From Lysinibacillus sp. FJAT-14745 (GTDB lineage: Bacteria > Bacillota > Bacilli > Bacillales_A > Planococcaceae): a stretch of DNA of 64,000 nucleotides. A program made the position numbers and the translations under genes. The number at the start of each line of letters is the position of its first letter. Within the stretch, counting starts at the first letter, position 1. Below, one piece after another: positions 35,509-44,371 of this stretch. The notes under the pieces are model-generated. The model was not told the origin of the DNA. It made no database searches and saw only the letters and a list, made by a program, of their open reading frames with translations. Where the stretch lies: NCBI RefSeq assembly GCF_001275675.1, contig NZ_LITM01000002.1, positions 441,257-505,256 of the forward strand, written 5' to 3'.

Positions 35509-36450
35509 ATGCCGATCAGTAACCGGGTCTTTCCAGAATTAAGACAGGCTTACTCCCAATTTCCGGGATTTCGGTTGGAGAAAGATTTAGAGTGGAGCCG
35601 AAGTCTCTTGTCCAACCCACCTTCAGAGAAGTCAGAACTTGTCCACACATCAAATCGTATGATTCTCAGAGGTGATGGCGACGAGATGTTGGTTAAAATT
35701 TATGAACCTGTTGAACGAAATATTAATCAACTTCCAGCGATGCTTTGGATTCATGGGGGTGGTTTCGTTATGGGACACCCTGATATGGGTGATATTTTAT
35801 GTGAACGCTTTGTTCGGACTGCTAATTGCGTTGTCGTTTCGGTTGATTATCGACTTGCTCCTGAGTATCCCTACCCGGCGGCTATAGAAGATTGTTATGC
35901 AGGATTAGTATGGATGACAACCGAGGCAACATCCCTTGGCATCGATGTTAAACGGGTGGCGATTGCAGGCGCAAGTGGTGGCGGAGGGCTAACAGCAGCT
36001 CTAGCTTTAATGGCCCGCGATAAAGGAGGACCCTCAATTATTTTCCAGATGCAACTGTATCCAATGCTTGATAACCGAAATGAAACACCTTCCAGCTACG
36101 AGATAACCGAGGATCATGCAATATGGAGTAGAACTAATAATTTGACCGCTTGGGGTATGTACTTAGATGAGGAAAAGGACACCCATGAGCTATCTCCGTA
36201 TGCGGTCCCTTCAAGAGCAGATAACTTAGCAGGATTACCTCCAACTTATACATGTATAGGTCAACTCGATTTATTCCGAGATGAAACCATTGATTACGTG
36301 ACACGTCTTGCCCAAGCAGGAGTAGATGTTGAATTCCAACTCTACCCTGGTAGCTGCCATTGCTTTGAAGTCTTTGTGCCAGATGCGGAAGTAAGTCAAC
36401 GAGCTAGTCAGAATTATTTAGATGCTATGACACGCGCTCTTTATTCTTAA
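35509..36450 (+). CDS. Alpha/beta hydrolase, HSL-like esterase
   Basis: A 313-residue esterase of the hormone-sensitive lipase group. Oxyanion motif HGGGF (82-86), nucleophile S156 in GASGG, catalytic Asp in GQLDLFRDE and His in GSCHCFEVF near the C-terminus. AGGAGG lies seven bases before this ATG; the frame is open further upstream into the preceding gene but without support. Third gene of the TetR-controlled operon; 29 bases after the oxidoreductase stop. Confidence 0.9.
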   Translation: MPISNRVFPELRQAYSQFPGFRLEKDLEWSRSLLSNPPSEKSELVHTSNRMILRGDGDEMLVKIYEPVERNINQLPAMLWIHGGGFVMGHPDMGDILCERFVRTANCVVVSVDYRLAPEYPYPAAIEDCYAGLVWMTTEATSLGIDVKRVAIAGASGGGGLTAALALMARDKGGPSIIFQMQLYPMLDNRNETPSSYEITEDHAIWSRTNNLTAWGMYLDEEKDTHELSPYAVPSRADNLAGLPPTYTCIGQLDLFRDETIDYVTRLAQAGVDVEFQLYPGSCHCFEVFVPDAEVSQRASQNYLDAMTRALYS

Positions 36451-36680
36451 TATCGAAAAACCCTAAACTTCAAATGAAGTCCTCTCCCTACCGGCTGATT
36501 TGAAAAAGTCAGACTGCGTAAGAGAACTATACACCTAATTAAAATTGCAATTTATGCCAATACTTCACGGTATGATCGACTGAATGATCTTTTACAGCCA
36601 GAATTATGAATATGAGTGCATTTTCAAAAGCTAAAAGTGTTATAGTAATAAGCACGTTATAAATTGAGAAGTTAAACGGT

Positions 36681-36872
36681 ATGAAATATTTTAAACCACA
36701 AATGCAACAACTTATGAAAGAAAACCGTGAATTACATGATCGCCTAAAAGAGTTAATGTCCGAAATGGATTTGCAAAAAAATTATGCTTTAAAAGCTCTA
36801 TATCATGCTGAAGTAGCGGACGGTGGACGCTATCAGCATGATTATCAAGCGTTAGACTATTTATATAAATAA
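36681..36872 (+). CDS. Small hypothetical protein
   Basis: A 63-codon frame encoding a charged, mostly helical peptide (LMKENRELHDRLKELMSEMDLQK), possibly a short coiled coil, ending in HDYQALDYLYK. The upstream GAGAAG is a weak ribosome site. An overlapping antisense frame of similar length exists, but its composition is less protein-like. I do not recognise it and cannot be sure it is expressed. Confidence 0.45.
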   Translation: MKYFKPQMQQLMKENRELHDRLKELMSEMDLQKNYALKALYHAEVADGGRYQHDYQALDYLYK

Positions 36873-37163
36873 CTCTAAATGAGCAAAAAAACTTCCAATA
36901 ATTCCCTTTAAACAAAATAAAAAGACAGAATCCACTCTTTGGTTAAAATGAAAGTTCTCACACAACCATCCACCAAAGGAGCGTATCTGTCTGATGATAG
37001 ATGAACACATCACCAACAAATCAATAAAAAGTTTCTTAATTGGCAATTGCCGTTTTACTTTCATAAGCCTTTTTCACAACATTTGTAAGCGCCAAATACT
37101 ACACATCTTCTAATGAAATAAAACACGATGTGATGTTTTGAATAAATTTGCGATTAAATTAAT
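36873..37163. other. Intergenic stretch with imperfect inverted repeat
   Basis: AGACAGAATCCACTCTTTGG (about 36922-36941) and CCAAAGGAGCGTATCTGTCT (about 36974-36993) are inverse to each other at 14 of 20 bases. This could be the ends of a lost element, but no transposase remains. Confidence 0.4.
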
Positions 37164-37210
37164 CAATTGTGCCTTGGCATAATTGCGTCTGGAATCGGCT
37201 TTGTGCTTAG

Positions 37211-37326
37211 GCCTGTGTGAGGGCCGACACGACGTCGGTCATTTCGGTAATGCCACAGGACGTGGCGTTTTTACCGATGCAGGTCAGTTAGCAGTTATCG
37301 CATGGATGCGATGGTTTTAGGCTAAC
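37211..37326. repeat. D element D2 (contains D1)
   Basis: First hairpin CCTG..CAGG followed by TCA; second hairpin GTTAGC / GCTAAC enclosing ATCGCA-TGGA-TGCGAT with GGTTTTAG on the 3' side of the internal loop. D1 lies inside the loop of the first hairpin. Confidence 0.6.
37222..37278. repeat. D element D1
   Basis: Hairpin 1 CCGAC-ACGAC-GTCGG, then TCA; hairpin 2 TCGGTAA / TTACCGA enclosing GCCAC-AGGAC-GTGGC. Confidence 0.75.
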
Positions 37327-37375
37327 ATCCCCTAAGAACTCCTTTCCGATTCCATGACATCCGCCGGAGGCTTTA

Positions 37376-37436
37376 GGCCAACATGATGTTGGTCACTCAG
37401 TCGTCGCCACAGGACGTGGCGATCTTAGACTGAGTT
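37376..37436. repeat. D element D3
   Basis: Hairpin 1 CCAAC-ATGAT-GTTGG, TC; hairpin 2 ACTCAGTC / GACTGAGT enclosing GCCAC-AGGAC-GTGGC. Confidence 0.78.
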
Positions 37437-37545
37437 CTTCTATTTCAGCGGGCGTTTGGACACCCGCTGAAAAATAGCTTACATTCGCATTCATCTCACC
37501 ACCTATAGAGGTGGGAGACTTCTGCTGAAATAAGTTAAAAGTAAT

Positions 37546-37590
37546 AAACGCAAGAATGTTGATTCCGATAGCATTCTTGCGTTTTCTCTT
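37546..37590. terminator. Hairpin downstream of dsdA
   Basis: AAACGCAAGAATG / CATTCTTGCGTTT with a 13-base loop; the better T run is on the plus strand. Confidence 0.7.
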
Positions 37591-37619
37591 TAATTAACTA
37601 CCTTAATCTTTAATTCTTG

Positions 37620-38942
37620 CTACTTCATTACCTTTGCCATGTATTCCTCACGCATTTCCACCGGCACCATACTTCCACCTGTCGCCCATACAAGATGGGT
37701 AGCTTGCTCCATCTTATCAACTAAATCATGCTTTTCTAAATAACTTTGTCCATTTTTCATTAACTGAATCGGTCCGAACATCCCTGCATGCGCAGATGGC
37801 TCTAAAAATAGACCTTCCGAATCCATCGCTAAACCGAGAGACGTAAATAATTCTTCATCTTTCACTGTATAACAGCCGCTAATATATGTTTCCATCACTT
37901 TACCAACAAATTTTGATGCACGACCAACAGCAAGGCCATCTGCTTCAGTTTTATTATTAAGACCGATATCTTCTACACTGATCTCATCATGTAAACCAGT
38001 CATTAAGCCAATTGTCATACAAGGGGATGCTACGGGCTCCGCGAAGAAGATATGGGCATGCTCTCCAAAAATTTCACGTATGCCGTAGGCAACTCCCCCC
38101 GGTCCTCCACCTACACCACACGGCAAATAAACGAACAATGGATGGGCTTCATCCACAGTAATATTCGTCTTTTCAAACTGTGCTTTTAAACGCTTCGCCG
38201 CCACTGCATAGCCAGCAAATAAGTCCTTTGAATTCTCATCATCAATAAAATGACACATAGGATCTTGTTCAGCCTCTTGACGACCTTTTTCTACGGCAAC
38301 GCTATAATCAGCCTCATATTCAATAACTGTCGCACCTTTTTCACGCAACAATGCTTTTTTCCACTCTTTTGCATCACTCGACATATGTACAACGACATTA
38401 AAGCCGAGTTTTTTGCCCATAATGCCGATACTTAATCCTAAATTACCTGTAGAACCTACGGCAATAGTGTATTGCTGAAAGAACGATTGAAAGTCCTCTG
38501 TTGCTAATACTGCATAATTATCCTCTATTGTTAGTTTGCCACTAGCGATTGCAAGCCGCTCTGCATGCCTTAATACTTCAAAAATACCACCACGGGCTTT
38601 AATAGAGCCGGAAATCGGCAAGGCATGATCGCATTTTAAGATAAATTGACCTGGTATTAAAACATCAAATTCCTTTTCAAGAGCTTTCTTTATTAAAGAT
38701 ATATCTTGTATAGATGATTCAATAAGTCCTTTGCTTTCCAAAAGCTCTGGAAATGCTACAATTAAATAAGAAGAAAAGCGTTGAAGTGTTTCTTCCGCAT
38801 CCTCCACTTCCTTCATTGAAAAAAGATTTGTCTGTGCCTGATCTTTTCGATTTGTATTTTCCCAAAGCACAGTATCATGATTTGCTAGCTCTTTTAGTCT
38901 CGGGAATTGATTCAATAGTTCGTGTTTAAGTTCATTTTTCAT
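37620..38942 (-). CDS. dsdA: D-serine dehydratase
   Basis: A 440-residue PLP enzyme that deaminates D-serine to pyruvate and ammonia. Cofactor lysine K115 in SGSIKARGG; phosphate-binding GSTGNLGLSIG and glycine loop GVGGGPGGVA further on; ATGGSMVP near the C-terminus. Length and motif order match E. coli DsdA. Its ATG overlaps the end of the YaiI-like gene by 11 bases, so the two are coupled. No DsdC-type regulator is adjacent. Confidence 0.94.
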   Translation of the reverse strand: MKNELKHELLNQFPRLKELANHDTVLWENTNRKDQAQTNLFSMKEVEDAEETLQRFSSYLIVAFPELLESKGLIESSIQDISLIKKALEKEFDVLIPGQFILKCDHALPISGSIKARGGIFEVLRHAERLAIASGKLTIEDNYAVLATEDFQSFFQQYTIAVGSTGNLGLSIGIMGKKLGFNVVVHMSSDAKEWKKALLREKGATVIEYEADYSVAVEKGRQEAEQDPMCHFIDDENSKDLFAGYAVAAKRLKAQFEKTNITVDEAHPLFVYLPCGVGGGPGGVAYGIREIFGEHAHIFFAEPVASPCMTIGLMTGLHDEISVEDIGLNNKTEADGLAVGRASKFVGKVMETYISGCYTVKDEELFTSLGLAMDSEGLFLEPSAHAGMFGPIQLMKNGQSYLEKHDLVDKMEQATHLVWATGGSMVPVEMREEYMAKVMK

Positions 38943-39405
38943 CTTTAGATTCCTCCATTTTTTTAGCTAAAATTGCTCGTTCACAAATTTGTCGAAATTT
39001 CAATTCGAACGAAATATTGTTTTCTTGTGTTCGTTTTTTAGGTCCTCTCGTACGTCCACCAGCACGTCTAATTTTTTGTCCAACATGGCGCATTTCGAGC
39101 AAACGTTCGATATTTTCATTGGACATCTCTCGCCCATTTTGATCGATTGGATAACCTCCTCTTGCCAAAACCATAGCTGCTAAACCGTAATCCTGTGTAA
39201 TGACAATATCATGCTTTGAAAGCGCATTCACAAGCGTAAAATCAACCGAATCTGGACCCTTAGGAACCATAATTGTTATTACATTATCACGTTCGATACG
39301 GTGGGATGTATCGCAAAACAAGATTGTTTCAATCTCAAACTCAGATGATATAGATAGCGCTAAATCCACGACTGGACAGGCATCAGCGTCAATTAAAACC
39401 TTCAC
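38932..39405 (-). CDS. YaiI/YqxD family protein (DUF188)
   Basis: A 157-residue protein with the DUF188 opening MKVLIDADACPV, TLVNALSKHDIVITQDYGLAAMVLARG and RRAGGRTRGPKKRT blocks. The fold is NYN/PIN-related with conserved Asp residues (D7, D9, and D in TQDYG), hinting at a nuclease-like metal site, but no activity is established. GTG start after AAAGGAATG. First gene of a pair with dsdA; their functional link is unclear. Confidence 0.85.
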   Translation of the reverse strand: MKVLIDADACPVVDLALSISSEFEIETILFCDTSHRIERDNVITIMVPKGPDSVDFTLVNALSKHDIVITQDYGLAAMVLARGGYPIDQNGREMSNENIERLLEMRHVGQKIRRAGGRTRGPKKRTQENNISFELKFRQICERAILAKKMEESKDEK

Positions 39406-39592
39406 AATAAAGCATCATTCCTTTCTCATAATTAGATAGATCATTCACATCTTTATTATTTCGATATAACAAATTCCCCCTTTCATTTGTTCAATTTTTC
39501 ACAAACTTAAGACTGTTGGAAAAAGTATTTTATTGAATAGTGCGAAAAATAGATATACGATACAAATATCAAATAACTGGAGGTTTTTTACT

Positions 39593-40966
39593 ATGACAAC
39601 TACAACTGTAAGCAACGAACAATTAGCAAAGGAATACGTTGATGGCGTATTCGAACAACTAAAACAACAAAATAGTTATCAAGCGGAGTTCTTACAAGCA
39701 GCTGAAGAAATTTTTATTTCATTAGTGCCTGTATTTGCACAACACCCTGAATATATTAAAGCCAATATCTTATCTCGTATCGTTGAGCCAGATCGTATCA
39801 TTTCCTTCCGTGTAGCTTGGCAAGATGATAACAATCAAGTTCAAGTAAACCGTGGTTACCGTGTTCAATACAGCAACGTAATGGGGCCATACAAAGGCGG
39901 TCTTCGCTTCCACCCTTCCGTAAATGAATCAATTATCAAATTCTTAGGCTTTGAACAAATCTTTAAAAATGCTTTAACAGGCCAACCAATCGGTGGTGGT
40001 AAAGGTGGTTCAAACTTCGATCCTAAAGGTAAATCAGATTCAGAAATCATGCGTTTCTGTCAAGCATTCATGACTGAATTATACCGCCATATTGGTCCAG
40101 ATGTCGATGTTCCAGCAGGGGATATCGGTGTTGGAGCTCGTGAAGTTGGCTATTTATGGGGCCAATACAAGCGTTTAACAAAAGCAAACGAATCTGGTGT
40201 ATTAACTGGTAAAACTCCTGGTTATGGTGGTTCTTTAGCCCGTAAAGAGGCAACTGGTTATGGTACTGTATATTTTGTAAATGAAATGCTAAAAGATGTC
40301 AACGATTCCTTCGAAGGTAAAACAGTTGTAGTTTCTGGTTCTGGTAACGTTTCAACATATGCTATTGAAAAAGCACAAGCTTATGGCGCAAAAGTTGTTG
40401 CTTGCTCTGACTCTTCAGGCTATGTTTACGATCCAGAAGGTTTAGACCTTGATGCAATTAAAGAAATTAAAGAAGTAAAAGGCGATCGTATTTCCACTTA
40501 CTTAAACTATCGTCCAAATGCTACATTTACAGAAGGCTGCACTGGTATCTGGACGATTCCTTGTGACATCGCGCTTCCATGTGCTACTCAAAATGAAATT
40601 AATGGCGTTTCAGCTCGTACATTAATCTCTAACGGTGTAAAAGCTATTGGTGAAGGTGCAAACATGCCATCAGATCTTGAAGCAATTAACGAATTCTTAA
40701 ATGCGGGCGTATTATTCGGTCCTGCTAAAGCGGCTAATGCCGGAGGTGTTGCTGTATCTGCTCTTGAAATGGCGCAAGATTCAAGTCGCGTATTCTGGTC
40801 ATTTGAAAAAGTAGATGCTAAATTACATGAAATTATGAAAAACATTTACGCGGACAGTAAAGCAGCTGCTGAAAAATATGGTTACCCTGGGAACCTTGTA
40901 GTAGGCGCGAACATCGCAGGCTTCATTAAAGTTGCTGATGGTATGCTAGCTGAGGGCGTATATTAA
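39593..40966 (+). CDS. gdhA: NADP-specific glutamate dehydrogenase
   Basis: A 457-residue hexameric-type enzyme interconverting 2-oxoglutarate plus ammonia and glutamate. Substrate-binding MGPYKGGLRFHPSV and PIGGGKGGSNFDPKG, catalytic Asp region PAGDIGVGAREVGY, and a nucleotide-binding VSGSGNVSTYA. The length and long N-terminus favour the NADP-dependent (GdhA) class rather than Bacillus RocG. TGGAGG precedes this ATG, 20 codons into the longest frame. A perfect terminator follows. Confidence 0.93.
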   Translation: MTTTTVSNEQLAKEYVDGVFEQLKQQNSYQAEFLQAAEEIFISLVPVFAQHPEYIKANILSRIVEPDRIISFRVAWQDDNNQVQVNRGYRVQYSNVMGPYKGGLRFHPSVNESIIKFLGFEQIFKNALTGQPIGGGKGGSNFDPKGKSDSEIMRFCQAFMTELYRHIGPDVDVPAGDIGVGAREVGYLWGQYKRLTKANESGVLTGKTPGYGGSLARKEATGYGTVYFVNEMLKDVNDSFEGKTVVVSGSGNVSTYAIEKAQAYGAKVVACSDSSGYVYDPEGLDLDAIKEIKEVKGDRISTYLNYRPNATFTEGCTGIWTIPCDIALPCATQNEINGVSARTLISNGVKAIGEGANMPSDLEAINEFLNAGVLFGPAKAANAGGVAVSALEMAQDSSRVFWSFEKVDAKLHEIMKNIYADSKAAAEKYGYPGNLVVGANIAGFIKVADGMLAEGVY

Positions 40967-40997
40967 TACTAATTTAGAATCCTCTTAATCTACCGTA

Positions 40998-41034
40998 AGA
41001 TGATAACGAATATTCGTTATCATCTTATTTTTCG
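40998..41034 (+). terminator. Terminator after gdhA
   Basis: AAGATGATAACGAA / TTCGTTATCATCTT, then ATTTTTC. Confidence 0.9.
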
Positions 41035-41152
41035 TTAGAAATAAAGTTAAATACCATAAAAAACAACTCTTAAAACGAACATTTTTACTATTAAATATTT
41101 AAAATATTCGTGTTATAATATTAGAATACTATGAAATATTGGAGGGTTTTTT

Positions 41153-41839
41153 GTGGAATTATTGTATACAGGTAAAACGAAAAATGTGTTTCAATTAGAA
41201 GATGGTCATTACTTATTAAAATTTAAAGATGATGTAACTGGTGAAAACGGCGTATTCGACCCAGGTGCTAATACTGTTGGATTAACAATCGACGGCGCTG
41301 GTTTAGCTGGACTTCGCTTAACTTCTTATTTCTACTCAAAACTAAACGAACAAGGTGTTCCTACTCACTATGTTGATGCAAACTTCAACGATGCAACAAT
41401 GACAGTAAAGCCTGCAACTGTTTTCGGTAAAGGTTTAGAGGTCATTTGCCGCTTCAAGGCAGTAGGCTCTTTCCTACGTCGCTATGGTGCTTACGTGAAA
41501 GAAGGACAAGACTTAGATTCTTTCGTAGAAGTTACCATCAAAGATGATGATCGACTAGACCCTCCTATTTCTGAAGATGCTTTAGCCATGTTAAACCTGT
41601 TAACACATGAAGAATACGCAATTTTAAAGCAACGTACAATTGAAATTGCTAAATTTATTGCTGTAGAGCTTGACAACAAAGGGTTAACACTTTATGATAT
41701 TAAACTAGAGTTTGGCCGCGATGCTAAAACAAATGAAATTTTATTAATAGATGAAATTTCAGGTGGTAATATGCGCGCTTACAAAGGCGAACAATACATA
41801 GAACCATTAGAGCTTGAAAAAATTATGTTAGCTGAATAA
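41153..41839 (+). CDS. purC: SAICAR synthase
   Basis: A 228-residue enzyme of purine synthesis joining aspartate to the CAIR intermediate. Opening LLYTGKTKNVFQLEDGHYLLKFKDDVT, VICRFKAVGSFLRRYG, LTLYDIKLEFGR and LIDEISGGNMRAY match the family at full length. GTG start after TTGGAGGG. It stands alone with its own terminator, whereas in Bacillus purC is inside the pur operon, so this may be a second copy or a moved one. No purine riboswitch-like structure seen upstream. Confidence 0.9.
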   Translation: MELLYTGKTKNVFQLEDGHYLLKFKDDVTGENGVFDPGANTVGLTIDGAGLAGLRLTSYFYSKLNEQGVPTHYVDANFNDATMTVKPATVFGKGLEVICRFKAVGSFLRRYGAYVKEGQDLDSFVEVTIKDDDRLDPPISEDALAMLNLLTHEEYAILKQRTIEIAKFIAVELDNKGLTLYDIKLEFGRDAKTNEILLIDEISGGNMRAYKGEQYIEPLELEKIMLAE

Positions 41840-41885
41840 AAAAACATTCTATTAATATGCCATGCCTGACTAGATACGAGTAATC

Positions 41886-41917
41886 AAAAAGAGTCGCTTT
41901 CTTGCGGCTCTTTTTGT
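41886..41917 (+). terminator. Terminator after purC
   Basis: AAAAAGAGTCGC / GCGGCTCTTTTT. Confidence 0.9.
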
Positions 41918-42017
41918 TGATAAGATGGTTATTTCTTTTTTCGAAACTTTTTATTGGATCACTCGTATACTAATTATACGCATAATGCATTTATACTATT
42001 ATTTTGGAGGTAATTTA

Positions 42018-42659
42018 ATGGATAACTTTAATGAAACATCACGAGAAAGGCTAAAGGTTAATCCATTTTTGTCTATTTGGTTGCATCCAAAGCAAACAAC
42101 CCGTTATATGATAGAAGAAAAATCAATAGGCTTTGCGATTCTTCTTATGTCAATTGGTTATATTGGTGTTACACTTTCAGACCTTATTGATAAGATATCT
42201 TTGATACAATGGTCTCCTTGGCTTATCGCACTAATTTGTGTTATTGTATCACCGATTTCAGGAATAATCGGTACGGCTTTTGTTGCACTAATCGCTTGGC
42301 TGTTCGGTAAACTGTTTAAAGGGACAGGTACGTACTCACACTTATTTAAAGGGTTAAGTTTAACTGCTATTCCATTTATAGTACTTATTCCTTTTTATTT
42401 AATTTGGTTATTTACATCACCTGAGTCTTTAATGGACCCTGACTTCGCTGGACCTTACCCTTGGATTTTTTGGCTAGCCATTTTAGTAACACTTGTGATT
42501 GGTATTTGGTCAATCGTCATTACTATAGGGGTTGTTGCAGAGGCACATCAAATAGCCAATTGGATGGCCTTCTTTACAATCTTAATCCCAAGCATTATTT
42601 TCTTCATCTTAATCATTATTCTGATTATTGTTCTCTTTTCCGTTTTGGCATTTTTATGA
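42018..42659 (+). CDS. Yip1 domain membrane protein
   Basis: A 213-residue membrane protein with five hydrophobic helices. NPFLSIWLHPKQTTRYMIEE at the N-terminus followed by helices is the bacterial Yip1/YIF1 (PF04893-like) pattern. TTGGAGG lies seven bases before this ATG. Single gene closed by a bidirectional terminator. No defined function. Confidence 0.82.
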   Translation: MDNFNETSRERLKVNPFLSIWLHPKQTTRYMIEEKSIGFAILLMSIGYIGVTLSDLIDKISLIQWSPWLIALICVIVSPISGIIGTAFVALIAWLFGKLFKGTGTYSHLFKGLSLTAIPFIVLIPFYLIWLFTSPESLMDPDFAGPYPWIFWLAILVTLVIGIWSIVITIGVVAEAHQIANWMAFFTILIPSIIFFILIIILIIVLFSVLAFL

Positions 42660-42662
42660 TGT

Positions 42663-42700
42663 AAAAAAATCTCCCTCTCTCTATGAGTGGGAGATTTTTT
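42663..42700. terminator. Bidirectional terminator
   Basis: AAAAAATCTCCC / GGGAGATTTTTT between convergent genes. Confidence 0.92.
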
Positions 42701-42728
42701 ATATTCACTGAATGGTCGATTTTCCATT

Positions 42729-43931
42729 TTAAACTGAAAGGACTGTATTTTGTTGGAACAACTCCGACACACCTGACTCAACAGCTGCACCACTTACAGC
42801 TTGCGAAACAATTTCAACAACCCGCTCATCTAACGATTTAGGTACAATATATTCCTCTGTTAATTCCTCATCACTTACAAGAGCGGCTATTGCTTCCACT
42901 GCAGCTATTTTCATCGCCTCATTAATATCTGTTGCTCGCACATCCAATGCCCCGCGGAAAATACCAGGAAAAGCAAGTACATTGTTAATTTGGTTTGGAT
43001 AATCGGAGCGTCCTGTCCCCATAATACGTACACCCCATGCTTTGGCATTTTCATACGTAATTTCAGGATTTGGATTTGCTAGTGCAAACACGACTGGATC
43101 TTCATTCATTGAAGCAATATGTGCTTCTGTTAATAAATTGGCTACAGATACGCCGATAAAGACATCAGCACCTTTAATGGCATCGTCCAATGTTCCATGT
43201 AATTTTTCTGGATTTGTTAAATGGGCAACCGTTTCTTTAATTGGATTCATACCTTCAGCGCGACCTTCATAAATGAGACCTTTTGTATCGCACATATAAA
43301 TATTTTTATAGCCCATTTGCACAAGAATACGCAAAATAGCAATACCTGCTGCTCCTGCACCATTAATGACGACCTTCATCGTTGCCACATCTTTTTTCAC
43401 AATACGATTGGCATTAATCATCCCTGCACCTACTACAATTGCTGTTCCATGCTGATCATCATGAAATACAGGAATATCACATTCTTGGCGCAGACGATCT
43501 TCAATTTCAAAGCATCTCGGCGCTGAAATATCTTCTAAATTTACAGCACCAAAAGTGGGAGCAAGCGCCTTCACAATGCTGACGATTTCATCCGTATTCT
43601 TCGTATCTAAACAAATAGGAAAAGCATCAACATTGGCAAAACGCTTTAATAAAATAGCCTTCCCCTCCATTACTGGTAATGCTGCCTTCGGACCAATATC
43701 CCCCAACCCTAATACAGCCGTACCATCCGAAACAACCGCTACCATATTACCTTTCATTGTATAGTCGTAAACAAGTGATGGATTTCTTTCAATCTCTACA
43801 CAAGGCGCAGCTACCCCTGGCGAATACGCAAGACTTAAATCATATGAATCTTTCACAGGCACCTTAGAAATCACCTCTAATTTCCCACTATAATACTCGT
43901 GCATTTCTAAAGCCTTTTTCATAATATCCAT
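42729..43931 (-). CDS. NAD(P)-dependent malic enzyme
   Basis: A 400-residue oxidative decarboxylase of malate to pyruvate. Signatures: SLAYSPGVAAPC near 32-43, VVSDGTAVLGLGDIG near 66-80, metal region EDISAPRCFEIE, FHDDQHGTAIV, and nucleotide-binding INGAGAAGIAI. The short (about 400) form corresponds to the YtsJ/MaeB-catalytic-part class without a phosphotransacetylase tail. AAAGGATGGG precedes the ATG. Single gene. Confidence 0.93.
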   Translation of the reverse strand: MDIMKKALEMHEYYSGKLEVISKVPVKDSYDLSLAYSPGVAAPCVEIERNPSLVYDYTMKGNMVAVVSDGTAVLGLGDIGPKAALPVMEGKAILLKRFANVDAFPICLDTKNTDEIVSIVKALAPTFGAVNLEDISAPRCFEIEDRLRQECDIPVFHDDQHGTAIVVGAGMINANRIVKKDVATMKVVINGAGAAGIAILRILVQMGYKNIYMCDTKGLIYEGRAEGMNPIKETVAHLTNPEKLHGTLDDAIKGADVFIGVSVANLLTEAHIASMNEDPVVFALANPNPEITYENAKAWGVRIMGTGRSDYPNQINNVLAFPGIFRGALDVRATDINEAMKIAAVEAIAALVSDEELTEEYIVPKSLDERVVEIVSQAVSGAAVESGVSELFQQNTVLSV

Positions 43932-44341
43932 TCAATCCCATCCTTTTCTTTTGAATTATTATATATTCCAGAATCATAATACTTTGTGAAAGTAAAGTCA
44001 ATGAATTTTCTGTCAATTTTATTTTCTCTACGAAATAACGCCATTTATTATCATTTAAATCACTTCTTCGTTTTGTTATTAACTTCACAATCAATTATTT
44101 TGATATAATATATGCATCAGTTTGGTTTATAAAAAATGTACGAATACCGCCATTAAGGCTGCTCAACTTTTCACATAGTATTTTTCTTGTGTAAATGAGA
44201 AATTTTTCACAAACGAATGTAAGCGTATCCATTATTCCATCTGATTCCGTCACATTTTCTCCATATTTTTTCACAAAGTTTTTTATTATTATGTATCCTC
44301 AAGTATTCTTTTTTACTTTTTGCATCCCTCGATTTCAAAGC
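43932..44341. other. Intergenic region between malic enzyme and MBL gene
   Basis: About 410 AT-rich bases with no supported frame. TGTAAGCGTATCCA at 44218-44231 matches the CcpA cre consensus at 13 of 14 positions, but no gene start lies just downstream on either strand. Confidence 0.5.
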
Positions 44342-44371
44342 AAAAAAAGAGCCCTTATTTTAAGGACTCTT
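44342..44371 (-). terminator. Terminator overlapping MBL gene end
   Basis: AAGAG-CCTTA / TAAGG-CTCTT stem includes the last codons; a run of seven T follows on the minus strand. Confidence 0.75.

Larger units (their letters stand above)
37164..37534. repeat. Large composite repeat carrying D elements
   Basis: Module A (37164-37185) and module B arms GGAATCGGCTTTGTGC and AACTCCTTTCCGATTCC are separated by an insert of two nested D elements. A third D element splits the left arm of module C (TTTA^TTTCAGC). The copy ends with CACCCGCTGAAA, a CCACCTATAGAGGTGG hairpin and GCTGAAATAAGTTAAA. Confidence 0.85.

Noticed and set aside
36873-37163. Insertion sequence ends
   Set aside because: A 20-base imperfect inverted repeat is present, but there is no transposase fragment or target duplication.
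40967-41152. Purine riboswitch before purC
   Set aside because: I could not find the three-way-junction core or a following terminator in these 186 bases; only the gdhA terminator is present.
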